From Psoroptes ovis (Eukaryota > Arthropoda > Arachnida > Sarcoptiformes > Psoroptidae): a stretch of DNA of 64,000 bases. Location: contig PQWQ01000004.1 of the NCBI GenBank assembly GCA_002943765.1, positions 1,984,001-2,048,000 on the forward strand, given 5' to 3'. This document shows, one piece after another, positions 48,020 to 60,479 of this stretch. The position numbers and the translations under genes are program-made. Position 1 is the first letter of the stretch. Each line of letters begins with the position of its first letter. The notes under the pieces were generated by a model. The model did no database searches. It was not told where the DNA came from and saw only the letters and a list, made by a program, of their open reading frames with translations.

Positions 48020-49668
48020 TCAACCAAAGAATAATTGCGAAATTGTCTTGTATAAAACATATATGAAAAATGTTAATAACAAATGTCCAAACAATATACG
48101 CCATTGTTCATTGTTTTGATTATTATTACTATTATTAGCATTATTATTATGATTTAATGCTGCCGATGGATGTAGACTATCACCAGTATGGCCACCAGAT
48201 AAATCTATTGAATATTTTTTTGATAAATCAGATGTTTGTGTATTCATTAGAAATTCTGGTACAATTTCTGGTTCACGATGATCATGATCATCATCATCAT
48301 TGTTACCTTTATCACTTTGATCATTAATTTTCATTGAATTCAACAATGTTGGACATGTATCGATAACGATTTCGGGTCCATTATTCGATGATTGTTGATG
48401 AGATTGATCAGCCAATTTTGTATCATTATATTCAGCTGTTGCATTTTCGATAATATTATCAATGAATTTTTGTGCAAATTTTTCTTGCAATTCATTTTTA
48501 TGTTGTTGAACAGTGTTTGATGATGGAATTGTTTTCGATATGTCTTTATTATTATCATTATTATTATTACTAATTGCGTTTTGTTCATTCAAATTTTCTT
48601 CAATTTCATCTTCATCTTCTTCTTTGATGAAATTTTCTTCCAATGCGACTTCAATCTCACCGATTTCTTCTTCATCCTCAACATAAGGTTCACCTAATAA
48701 TTCACGTTTTTTTCTTTGTATTGCATTGTGTATCTCTAATTTTCGTTGTAAAATTGGATTTTTGGTCCTGTATTCATTTGCATCTGCATCATCATCACTA
48801 TCCAAATTGGTAACAATTGGTTTGCCTTGAATCAATGAAAAAAGTGAAATCAATTAATTTCAAAAAAAAATCATTTGAAAGATAAAAAATTACCTTGAAT
48901 AGAATCATCATCATTTAAATCGGCAATATTCCATTTATTCGATGCATGTTTTAATGGTGCTGATAATGGATTAATGCTTGAATCGTTATTATTATCATTG
49001 TCAATTTTAGTCAAATCACTCAACGAAAGTGGATCTTTTGTTGGTTTAGCTGTCAAAGATGTTGTTGCAGTAACAACTGTTGTCAATTTATTATCATTTT
49101 GTGATTTATTCTCGACTGATTTTTGTTGTAAATTATTGGTTTTATTCAATAATTCATCGATTTTATTTTCAAATTCATCATCTTCATCCTCCTCCTCAAT
49201 GTCAGCATCATCATCTTCCTCTTCATCCACATATTCTACCTCATAATCTTCATTCTCATCTTCATCTTCGATTGCTGTCGTTTTTGGTGATTGTTGCTGC
49301 GCTGCTTGTTGTGTTTGCCGTTCAATAGATGGTGATTGTGTTGTCAATTTCATTTCAATTTGTGGTGATTTTTGTTGCTGTTGTTGTTGTTGTTTGTTTG
49401 ATTTTAATTTTTCCAAGAATTCTTCATCAATTTCTTCATCTTCATCCACTTCATATTCTTCATATGTATATTCTTCATCATCTAAATCTTCATCATTATC
49501 ATCGTTCGCTGTTTTAGTTGTTGTCACGATATCAGTTGGTTGTTTCAGTATTGATTTAACAGGTGAAACAGGTACATTTGTCGGTGTTTTCAATATCAAT
49601 GCATCTGTGCTCATTGGTTGTTGTACTTGTTGTGGTTTTTGTTCACTTATCGATGATTTTTCGGCCAT
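48020..49668 (-). CDS. Acidic tail-anchored membrane protein, unrecognised
   Basis: Two exons on the minus strand, 48894-49668 and 48020-48825, join in phase (GT..AG intron of 68 bases) to give 526 residues starting MAEKSSISEQ. The protein is strongly acidic, with several Asp/Glu blocks (about residues 60-80, 140-170 and 300-345), a Gln run and a Ser/Pro-rich start. The last 25 residues are a hydrophobic helix (ILFGHLLLTFFIYVLY) followed by KTISQLFFG, so it is a C-tail-anchored protein with its bulk facing the cytosol, in the ER or outer mitochondrial membrane. The segment NPILQRKLEIHNAIQRKKRE is a basic helix that stands out as conserved-looking. No family is recognised. The acceptor of exon 2 is weak, but the intron phase and length are typical here. 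Confidence 0.65.
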
Positions 49669-52600
49669 TATTATTCATGAAGAAAATCATTCAAAAATGA
49701 GCATTGATTCACATGAAATTGATTTAAAATGAAAATAAAGAGTTAACAAAAAAGGATTATTATTCTCAAAATAAGCATTGAAAACACAAAAAAACACTTT
49801 CACATCACAAATTTTTCCTCAAAAATGAAATGATTTGAAAATAGAAATAAGTCATTTTTCTGTTGATTGTAAGCAGAAAAAATTGAAAACATTCATAAAA
49901 ATTATTTAAATCGATGCCAATTGTGTTAAATATACTCATTTTAAAAACATCATCATCATCAAAAACAAATAAATGATGATGAAAATACGACCTAATCAAA
50001 AACAGGAACAATGAAACACAGTCAAACACACACTTAAACGAAATAAATTATCATAATGAATGATTTCAATTTAATTTTTAAAAAAGAAAGAATAAAAACC
50101 ATACACAGTCAAAATGAATGCAACGAATTCAATTCAATTCAGAAAAAAACAGTTGAAAACAATCTTTGAATATTCAAAAAACGAAGCAAGGAAGCAAACA
50201 TGAGAATATATGGATATTTTAAATTCTTAAGAAAAAAATACATAATCCAATCATGATGATGATGATCATTATATTCGTTATTATGATATACGAATGAATC
50301 TAATATGAATTCAAAGTAAATTCATTCACAGACATTTTTCTTTTAACATCATGATGTTCAATTTGTTAATGACTCGTTTATAATTATCATTATTATTATT
50401 ATTTTTACTCTTTTTTCTTCGTGTTGTCTGAATGGTGTTTTTGGTGTGTGCACACATTTGTTTCTTCCATACGAATGCGAATCTAATTCTGAACATTCAA
50501 TTTTGAATGAGAAGAAAAAAAATGAATTCAGACTCAGAATTATCATCATTATTTGATTCAAATATTAATAATGATGATTATGATAATATTAATGACTATG
50601 ACAAGTATTTATAATAATTCATTTTTAATGACTGAAACACTTTATTCTTTGAATGTTTTTAATATTTTTTTTTTCAAATAGAAATCGAATCAAGAGACTG
50701 ATGTTTTACATTCAAATTTACATCATTTAAAACACACATGCATTAATCTAAAATAAATACTTTTGCATCATAAATAAAAAAATTTGGAAATTGAAAAAAA
50801 AGCTAAATATATGCAAAAATAAATCTCTTTGAATTCTTTTCGGAAATGGTATATTATTATTATATACTGAAAATAGAAATGGATTATTTTGTTTTATTTC
50901 ATTTCATTATTATCATTCATTCATTGATTTGATTTACCATATTAAATTCTGAAGAATATTACTGCTATTTACTTCCATTTATTTGTTTGTTTGCTATTTT
51001 TAGCCTGCAAAGATTTATCTCATTTAATTCTTTATTATTATCCTCATTATTACATATCATGGTATTGTAGTCGTCGTTGTTGTTGTTTATTCAGTAATTA
51101 TTAGATAATTTTGCCAAGAAATTTTGTTTTAATTGTTTGGTTTTTTGCTCATTATTTTATTTATTTTAATTTATTTATTTTTGTGACTTCACTTGTTTTG
51201 ATTATTCAACATATTTCATCTATGAATTGGTTCGCGTGTTCCATTTATTTATTTATCGTTTCGTCCTTTGAACATTTAGTAGTTTCAAAAATTGCGTATG
51301 TCGTGAATCGCAATGCATTATATTTTCACACATTCAAAATCAATCAATGAAAAAAAATTGATTCGTTGAATGGCTGATTAATCGATCGATTGATCATTAA
51401 TTCAAATGATAATTGTCTTGAATGGATTCAAATCTCATATTTTATTCGATTCATCGGTAAATGTTCCATAGAACCTGTAAAATGCACAAATATTTCATTG
51501 TTTTCTTTTATTTTGAAATTAATAAAAATCAAAATCATTTTGACAGAAAGAAGAAAGCAATTATGAATCACATGAATCGCACAAATCAATCAATAGATCA
51601 TTGATCTAATTTTAGCAACCACAACAACAATTCAAAAATTCAACAATCGACAATCGTGATTGATTATTTGGATTTGTATTGAAATCTATGAAAAATTTCA
51701 TAATTATTAATATTGATCAATTATTATTCAATTCATTATCTAAATTTTATTCATTATTCGGATTTCTTTCATTTTTATCATTATTATCATTTACTTTGGT
51801 TCATCGGGTTCATTGTTCATTATCATTGATTCATTCAAAAAAAAAAAAAATTAATTGAAAAATTCAAATCTAAATTTATTTCAACTTAACTTTACCACAA
51901 TCTAAATGAATGGAATGCTGAATGTATTTGAGGATGATGATCTGATAGGAGCGAATGAGAATAATCAATTCAATCACATTTGGACGAAAAAAAAATGGAA
52001 AAATTGTCATGGGAACTTGAACTATTCGACATGCACAAGCACACACACACACACACACACGAACACATACATACATTTGTATTTGTAATTGTTTATATAT
52101 ATCTGTTATTATCATTTTTTTCCATTTCTTATTATTATTATTATTATATTGTTTCATTTTCTAAATTTAACCTAAATTCAATTGAAGAGAATTTTTTTAA
52201 AAATAAGATTTTTCACATTTAAAGATCGTTGAAAACATTTAATTTATTTTACATATTTTAGATATCGATAATATTGTAATAATAGTAATAGTTATAATAA
52301 TAAAATCTGATAATAATAATAATAATAGTAAGCCATCGATCATTTGGTTTTGAAATTTTTTTGATTTTAAATTTAAAGTTTTGATTTTAAAATATTTGTT
52401 TCTTGACTTTTGACAACTGAAAAGATTCTCTCATTTTAAAGATCAAATTTTTTGGAATTACATTTTTTTATTTATTCAATTTTTTCAATCGGTCGCCTTA
52501 TACTCTCTCTTGTCCTTTGAATATTTGATTTTTTATTTTTTGTTTGAAATTTCTCTTTTATCAATCAATATTTGATTATTTTTATGAATTTTTTGGTTAC

Positions 52601-52822
52601 CGAGAAAAAAAAATTCATTTCTTTTCGATCAAATTCCATACGACATCAATCGATCAATTGATTTATTGAATGATATTCGGTAATTCAGTAAATAATTTCC
52701 ATCATTTGGATTTCATTTGGCTGCATACCAACAAACAACAACAAAAGCCCCGCTAAACATTAAGTTTTTGTCTCCCAGTGTATTTTTTTGTTTATTTAAA
52801 CGATTAATTCATTTTTCGAAAA
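49669..52822. other. Intergenic region
   Basis: 3.1 kb of AT-rich sequence between divergent genes. It contains a CA run at 52039-52060, TAAT-type repeats near 52256-52328 and one short coding-like stretch at 50521-50616 (listed separately). No other exon is supported. Confidence 0.4.
50521..50616 (+). other. Possible short first coding exon
   Basis: An ATG at 50521 opens 31 codons (MNSDSELSSLFDSN, then Asn/Asp/Tyr-rich) with the codon use and composition of the coding exons nearby, and a GTATTT donor-like site near its end. No following exon was identified, so it may be chance. Confidence 0.2.
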
Positions 52823-55349
52823 ATGAATTTAAAAATTTTTTCAATTTTTATCGTCAATTTTTCATTGTTATCATTATCATTGGAGCAATTATTGTCAAAT
52901 CCAATGATTTTAGATAATCAAGCATTGATTCCAAATGTTCCAATACCATTACGGCCAGTAATATTGACGCCAATACCATTCAGTCCGATAGCAACGCTAC
53001 CATTCATGAATAATTTAGAAGATCCATCATCGATGCATTCACAGCCATCACCACCACCACCACTACTACCACCATTACCGCCGCCAATCAGTGTCATAGA
53101 TGAAGCGACACCATTTTTCAGTTTTGTACGACGTCATATTTGGTCACGATTAAATAACAATAGCAATGATCAAAATAGAAATAATAATAATGATAATCAT
53201 AATGAGAATAATAATGATAATTCACCCATGTTTTCAAGAAAATTTGATCATCGTCAACCATCAAATGATGATTGGTATCAAGATAGAAATGAAAACAATA
53301 ATAATAATAACGAAAACATCATCAATAATGATCATGTTGATAAATTTGGACATAGAAATGTAAGACCAGAACATTTCCATTTACGTGAACATGAAAATAA
53401 TGATAATAGTATAGAATCAAATTTTAATCATTTCAATGATGATAATATTAACAATAATGTTAATAATAATCATGATTTTGATGATAATGATATTTTTGAT
53501 CGTGCAGCTGCAGCTGTACAAATGAATGATCCATTCAACTCAAAATGGTCCGATTCAATGAACATGGGATTATTTAGGCCACTAATACCATCACCATCGA
53601 TGATGCTTTGGCAACAACAAATGCAACAGCAAAAAAATTTACATAAACAATTTTCAAATTCTTTCATTGATACTCTGAATAATAACAATAATTTCAATCA
53701 TAATAATATTAATCCAGAAGGATCATTTCAACCATCAACATTTTTTACACAGATAGCCAGATTTTATCCACTAATGGCACCAATATCGGCATCACCATCA
53801 TCATTTTTCGATGATTATCATCATCCATTCGCACCTAATGATGCAATGATGATTGGTCAAGAATCAGAAATTAATGAACATAGATTCAATAATCATAATG
53901 ATCGTAATGATAATATCAATAAAAATGATACAGATAAAAATGTGATTTATGTTTTAAAAATAGATCCAGATAAAATTAGTAAGAATAAACATCACATACG
54001 GAAAATCAATTTGAATGATCTCCATAATAAAAATAAAAGCAAAAATAACCATAAGAAAAATATGTATAGTCAATTACAAAGTTATCGACAAAAATTATTT
54101 CCATGGTCCAGTACAAATCTGAATACAAATCATGCTGCTATGAATAATAATCGAATTGATCGAAGTTTATCATATAAAAATGATGATTATAATAATGATA
54201 ATAACAAATGGAATCGAATAACATTTGTCAAATCATCAAATTCATCGGTTCAGTCGAATAATTCCCGTATTAATCATGATAATGATTCATCATCAATACG
54301 TATGATAAATGTCAGAGCTAAAATTAATGTAAATTATGATAATAATTTAACCAAACCTGGAATCGTTATCGATGAAAGTTTAAATGGATCAACACCGATA
54401 AGACCGGCTAAAACCCAATCGAATACGACAACGATACAACCATCAACATCAACAACCACAAAAACACCTTTGGAATTATTATTATCATTACAACGAAATC
54501 AATTGCAACAATTGATTTTGTTACGATCAAAATTAAGATTATTGAAAAGCTTACAACAACAACAACAACCACAACGAAACAATGATGAACATTCTTTGAT
54601 GAGAAAACATAAATTGATCAATTCGAACAATGAACCAAAAAAACAAAATCAACGAGATGAATATTTGAAAAAATTTGAATATTTCAATATCAATGATAGT
54701 GTTGTCAATATCAATAACAAAAATCAAAATAATAATAATAATAATAATAGGGATAATGATGATCGATTAAATATGAATATGAATAAAATAAATCAAACAT
54801 TATTCACATTCAATAATAATATTCATCATAATAATCATAATAATAATAGTAATGATAGCAATCGATATCAAAATCGATCAATCAATAGACAACAGCAGCA
54901 ACAATTTTTGAATGAAAATTCAAATCATTCAAAACGACGTTCAATATCGACCGAAATCATTGATTATTGTCGTCAATATCCGAATGGTTATTATGCAAAT
55001 TTTAATAATGATTGTCAGGTAAATTTTTGAAAAAAAAATTTTAGAGATATTTGATTGAAAAAAATAATAACAATAGATTAACTTGGATCGTTTTTTCATT
55101 TCTTTGAATATATTCATATCAAATGTAGAGCTATTTTCATTGTTCATATCAAAATAATGGTATTATTGAAATTCAAAATTTCAAATGTCCATCAAATGAA
55201 AAATTCGATCAAAGTATGATTCAATTGTTTTTTATCAATTTTCAAGGAATATTATTACCATTATGATTATTTATGTCATTTTTTTCGTTTCATATTTAGA
55301 AACTTTGACATGCAAAAATGGCCATTACGTTGATTGCTGGAAGCCTTAG
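52823..55349 (+). CDS. Secreted Asn-rich protein with one C-terminal chitin-binding type 2 domain
   Basis: Three exons in phase: 52823-55018, 55129-55213 and 55300-55349, giving 776 residues. The N-terminus MNLKIFSIFIVNFSLLSLSL is a clear signal peptide. A Pro-rich segment (about residues 30-95) is followed by some 600 residues rich in Asn, His, Asp, Arg and Gln. The last 60 residues are a chitin-binding type 2 (CBM14, peritrophin A) domain spread over the three exons: C at IIDYC, YPNGYYANFNNDC, SYFHC, FKCPSNEKFD, then TCKNGHYVDC and the stop. The six cysteines and the aromatic residues between them have the family spacing. Such proteins bind chitin in cuticle or peritrophic matrix. The short exons 2 and 3 are supported because they complete this domain exactly. 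It ends 168 bases from the end of the glycine decarboxylase gene on the other strand. Confidence 0.85.
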
Positions 55350-55517
55350 AGGAAAATTGTTTGGTTGAGCAAAAAAATTTTGAAAAAATGAAAAATTTGA
55401 TAAAAAATTATAATCAAATGTAAAATTTAAAATATTTTGATATAATAAAAATGAATTTAAATTCAACAATTAAAAATAACGAAATTGAATATTTGAAATA
55501 TTCTCAAAATTCAAATT

Positions 55518-58500
55518 TTAAAATGTAAACGATGGTTCGACTGGTGGACATGTACAGAATAGATTTTTATCACCATAAGCATCATCGATTCTGGCTACTG
55601 TTGGCCATATTTTTGTTTCTGGTTGTACATATGGCTATTTTTGGAAAGATTTCGATTATTTTTTTATCAGAAAAATATTTAATTAATGTAATTTTGAATA
55701 ACTTACGACTGGAAATGCAGCCGTTTCACGTGAATATGGTCGATCCCAATTACTGGAACAAACTAAACGCTGTGTATGTGGTGCACCTTTTAGTGGATTA
55801 TTCAAACGATCATATTTACCATTTTCAATATCGCTTATTTCTTTACGTATATTTAATAATGCATGACAATAACGATCTAATTCTTGTTTTGATTCTGATT
55901 CAGTTGGTTCAATCATTAATGTATTTGGTACTGGAAATGAAACTGTTGGTGCATGAAAACCATAATCTTGTAAACGTTTTGCAATATCCATTGCTTCGAC
56001 ACCGGTCGTTTGTTTAAAATCTCTTGTATCTAAAATAAATTCATGTGCAACTGTATTATTTTTGCCTAAATACATTATTTTATAATCATCTTTTAACAAT
56101 GCTGCCATATAATTTGCATTCAATATTGCTACTTCTGATGAATGTCTTAATCCTTTTAATCCCATCAATTTAATATATGTCCAACTTATTGGTAATATTG
56201 CTGCTGAGCCCCATGGTGCTGCCGATACTGTACCGAAACTGAATAAATGAATAATTTGATTGTTTTGCATTGGTTTACTTAATTAATTATTCAATTTTTT
56301 TCATGATATGCTACCTTTTTGGCACACGGATTACATCATCAGCTACGATTGGATGTGATGGTAAAAATGGTGCAACTAAAAAAATTTGAAATGGAAAAAT
56401 TTTTTCAATTATTTATAATCATAGATTAACGTGATATACTGACGGTGTTTTTTCACTGCAATGGGACCCATTCCTGGTCCGCCACCACCATGTGGTATGC
56501 AGAATGTTTTATGAAGATTTAAATGTGATACGTCGCTACCATAATCACCAGGACGGCATATACCAACTTGTGCATTCATATTGGCACCATCCAAATAAAC
56601 TTGTGCTGATCCACATGAATGTATCATATCGCAAATGTCGATTATGTCCTCATCAAATACACCAAAAGTTGATGGATATGTAACCATTAAACAAGCAATT
56701 CTATCATGTAATTTATCCAATTTTGTTTTCAAATGTGCTTTATCGATGCTACCATTTTTTAGCACTAAAACTGGTTCAACACGCAAACCGGCCATATTGG
56801 CACTAGCCGGATTCGTTCCATGTGCTGACACAGGTATTAGACATACGTTTCGATAACTTTCACCTTGTGAATCTAGATATGCTTTGATACAGCGTAATCC
56901 AGCATATTCACCTTGTGCACCGGAATTAGGTTGAAATGATACACTATCATAACCAGTCAATTCACAAAGATCATGTTCTAATTCATTGATTAATAATTGA
57001 TAACCTTTAGCTTGTGATGGAGGTATATATGGATGTACATCTGTAATTGATGGCCATGAACATGGTATCATTTCAGTAGTAGCATTCAATTTCATTGTAC
57101 ATGAACCCAATGGTATCATTGAATGTACTAATGAAACATCTTTGTTTTCCAATTTTTTCATATAACGAATCAATTCAGTTTCACTATGATAAGAATTGAA
57201 TAATGGATGTGTCAAAAATGCTGATTGCCGTACGATCGAACTTTTTAATAAACCACTTTCTTTTTTCATAAAATTATATGGATAATTTATATGTTCAACA
57301 TTCTCTTCTTTTTCTCCTTCCATTACCCAAATTAAATCATTCAAATCATGATCAGTTACGGTTTCATCGATCGATATGCCAATATGATGGCCATCAGCAT
57401 AATATCGTAAATTGATACCGACAGCATCAGCTCTTGCTTTAATATGTTTGGCAATGTGTACTTTAACTTTTAATGTGTCGAATGGATTATAAGTTACCAC
57501 TCGATTGACGCCTCTATCATTAATTTTCTTAGCCAAATAAAGCGCCTTCTTGTGTATATCTTCAGCGATGGCTCTTAGTCCTTTTGGACCATGATAGATG
57601 GCAAACATTGCACTCATGTTGGCTAATAATGCTTGTGCAGTACAAATATTTGATGTTGCTTTATCACGACGGATATGTTGTTCACGAGTTTGTAATGCTA
57701 AACGTAATGCTTGATTACCTTGAGCATCTTTGGTTAAGCCTACTACTCGGCCCGGAATTAATCGAGTTAAATAGGCACGACAAGCTAAAAAGGCTGCATG
57801 TGGTCCACCATAGTTGAGCGGAATTCCTGAATTTTAAATAGACATATATAGAATTTATTAGAATCACATTAAAATTAATGGAAAAAAATACGAAAACAAA
57901 AACTGAACAAAATTAAAAAACAAAAAAAAAAATAGAACAATAAAAATTATTATTTTTTCAATGGATGATAATTAATCTTATCATGATTCCCAAATGAAAT
58001 GTGAATGAATGTAGCATAATGAAATGAATTGAATTTTGAATTAATGAAATATCAGAAGAGAAAAAAAACAGAAATTAAAACATACCAAAACGTTGTGCAG
58101 TACCAATAGCAATATCACAAGTTTGTCCATATTCTCCTGGCGGTTTAATCATTGTTAATGCTAACAAATCGGTTGCAGCAATAACAATCGTATCGGTAGC
58201 TTTGGCTAAACTAACAATCGATTCTAAATTATCAACATTACCATTTGTATCGGGATAATGTACAAGTATACCACAATATTCATTTAAATTATATGTATTG
58301 GTCAATGGTTTTATCCCATCAAAAACATCTTTTGATCCATTAAATATTTCAAATTGTATACCTAATGCTTCACATCTTGTTTTAACGATCGCTGTTGTTT
58401 GTGGATGTGCATTGTTTGAGCAAAGAAATTTACGCCGTTTTTCTTTATGATATCTAAATTTCATTTCATTTTTCATTTTACCAAAGGTTTGAGGGTTTTA

Positions 58501-60479
58501 TGCATTCGTTTTTTGAATTTGGAAATAGAGGAATGGGAGAATAAATAAGAAAATTTTATATTTTCAATATGGAATAATTGTAATAATGATAATAAAACAT
58601 AATAAAAAATAATATTAATAATAATAAAATGATGATAAAATAATGTTCGTTTTTTATCATAATCATTATTATCATTATTCTCATTCATTCAAATGGTAAT
58701 ATTCCAATACTTAAATGTATAAAATGAATAAAAATAAAAAAATAAAGATGAACATAGATGAATGATGAAAATAGATGAACATTAAATTTTATTATTATTG
58801 GTGTAAAAATGCAAGGAAAATAATAAATAAAATAATGATAAATAAATATTTTAGATGTAAAATAAAATGCATAAAATATAATAATAATGATAATAATAAA
58901 TGATAAATACCTAAAACACATTTGCATTGCTTCAGCAGCAGCCGTTCCTTCATCTAACAGACTTGCATTAGCAATATCTAATGCAGTTAAATCACAAACC
59001 ATTGTTTGAAAATTTAATAATGATTCTAAACGTCCTTGTGCAATTTCAGCTTGATACGGTGTATATGGTGTTGTCCAGCCAGGATTTTCAAATATATTAC
59101 GTAATATTGGTGCTGGTATTATTGAATTATAATATCCCATACCGATATATGAACGCCAATTACATTGATTTAGTTCAGCAATTTCTTTTAATCTTTTCAA
59201 TATAATTGTTTCACTATTAGGTCTATCTAAACGTATTTCTTTACGTAATTGGATGGATTTTGGTACTGTTGCTTGTATCATTTCATCGAATGACTTATTA
59301 TTTTCATTTAGTTCATTCATTTATTAATTAATTTTTATATTTTTCCAATTTGATTTTGAATGAAGAAAAAGAATAGGAAACAATGTAAGAAAATAATGGA
59401 AAATAAAATAATCAAAAAATCAAAATGAAAACACAGAATCAAATATCAGAGAAAAAAATATTAATGTTAATTTATACCAAATATATTATTATTCTAAATT
59501 ATACATTATCATTCTAATATAACAGGGATTCCAAGAAAAAGAATACGAATAAACAAGAATAAAGGAAGACAAAATAAAAGCAAAATGAAACATATCCATA
59601 CATGCACAAACACATACACACATAAATAATCGATAAATGTGTTTTGCTCTACAAAAACAACGAAATAAAACAAAACAGAACAAAATCAATATTAATATTA
59701 TTATTATTATTATTATTGTTTTTGTTGTTATTGAGTATAAATAAATACAATACAAAACAATAAATTCAATTCAATTCAATTGAATTTAATTCATTTTTCT
59801 TTTGAAAAATCAATTCTATTCAATTCTGTATTCTATTCCATATAAAAATACGATTCAAAAATACAATTCAATATAATATTTATAAATAAATACATACATT
59901 GAAACCAATTTTTTTCAACATTTCCATTTTATCTTCATCATTCGGTCCAACATGTCTTCGATAAAATGATTCTCGTAAATCATTATTATTATTTTCATCA
60001 TCATTATTTATTAATATTTGATTCCTTATTGATGATGATGATGATGATTTTATTGTTGTTTTCATTGAATTATCATTATTATTATTATTATTATAACTAC
60101 TACTCGTACTATTATCATTAATAATATTACTATTTTGATTTGATAAATATTTTTTCGAAATATTTATAATTTTATTTGATTTTCTTTGTTGTAATAATAA
60201 TGATAATGATGATATTTGTTTAGCCATTTTTTCATTTTTGAATAATGAATGATTATGATAATAATAATGATGATGATGATGAATTGATGAAAAATTTACA
60301 AACGAATTTATGCGATTCAATAATTTTGTTGTCCTTATTTTCATTGTTGTTGTTGTTGTTATTGGATTATTAATGAATGGCTTCAATTGATGCGAATGAT
60401 GATGATGATGATGATGATGATGATTAATAATATAATGATTATAATGATGATGATTTGATGATAATTTTATTCGAAACAT
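55518..60479 (-). CDS. GLDC: Glycine dehydrogenase (decarboxylating), P-protein of the glycine cleavage system
   Basis: Seven exons on the minus strand join in phase: 59898-60479, 58911-59293, 58086-58453, 56444-57826, 56315-56375, 55707-56238 and 55518-55634, giving 1,141 residues (human about 1,020). It removes CO2 from glycine and passes the aminomethyl group to the lipoyl arm of H-protein in the mitochondrial matrix, with PLP as cofactor. Recognisable segments in order are RRHVGPNDED, WRSYIGMGYYN, LDEGTAAAEAMQ, YPDTNGNVDN, REQHIRRDKATSNICTAQAL, NSYHSETELIRYMKKLE, the PLP-lysine segment HLNLHKTFCIPHGGGGPG, GTVSAAPWGS, YGFHAPT and ARIDDAYGD. The 61-base exon restores the LAPFLPSHP stretch, and the last exon ends CTCPPVEPSFTF. 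The N-terminal extension (about 190 residues) is basic, with long His, Asn and Ser runs, and would act as or follow the matrix presequence. Confidence 0.96.

Noticed and set aside
48974..49732. Plus-strand Ser/His-rich frames opposite the tail-anchored protein
   Set aside because: They are antisense readings of Asp/Glu codon runs.
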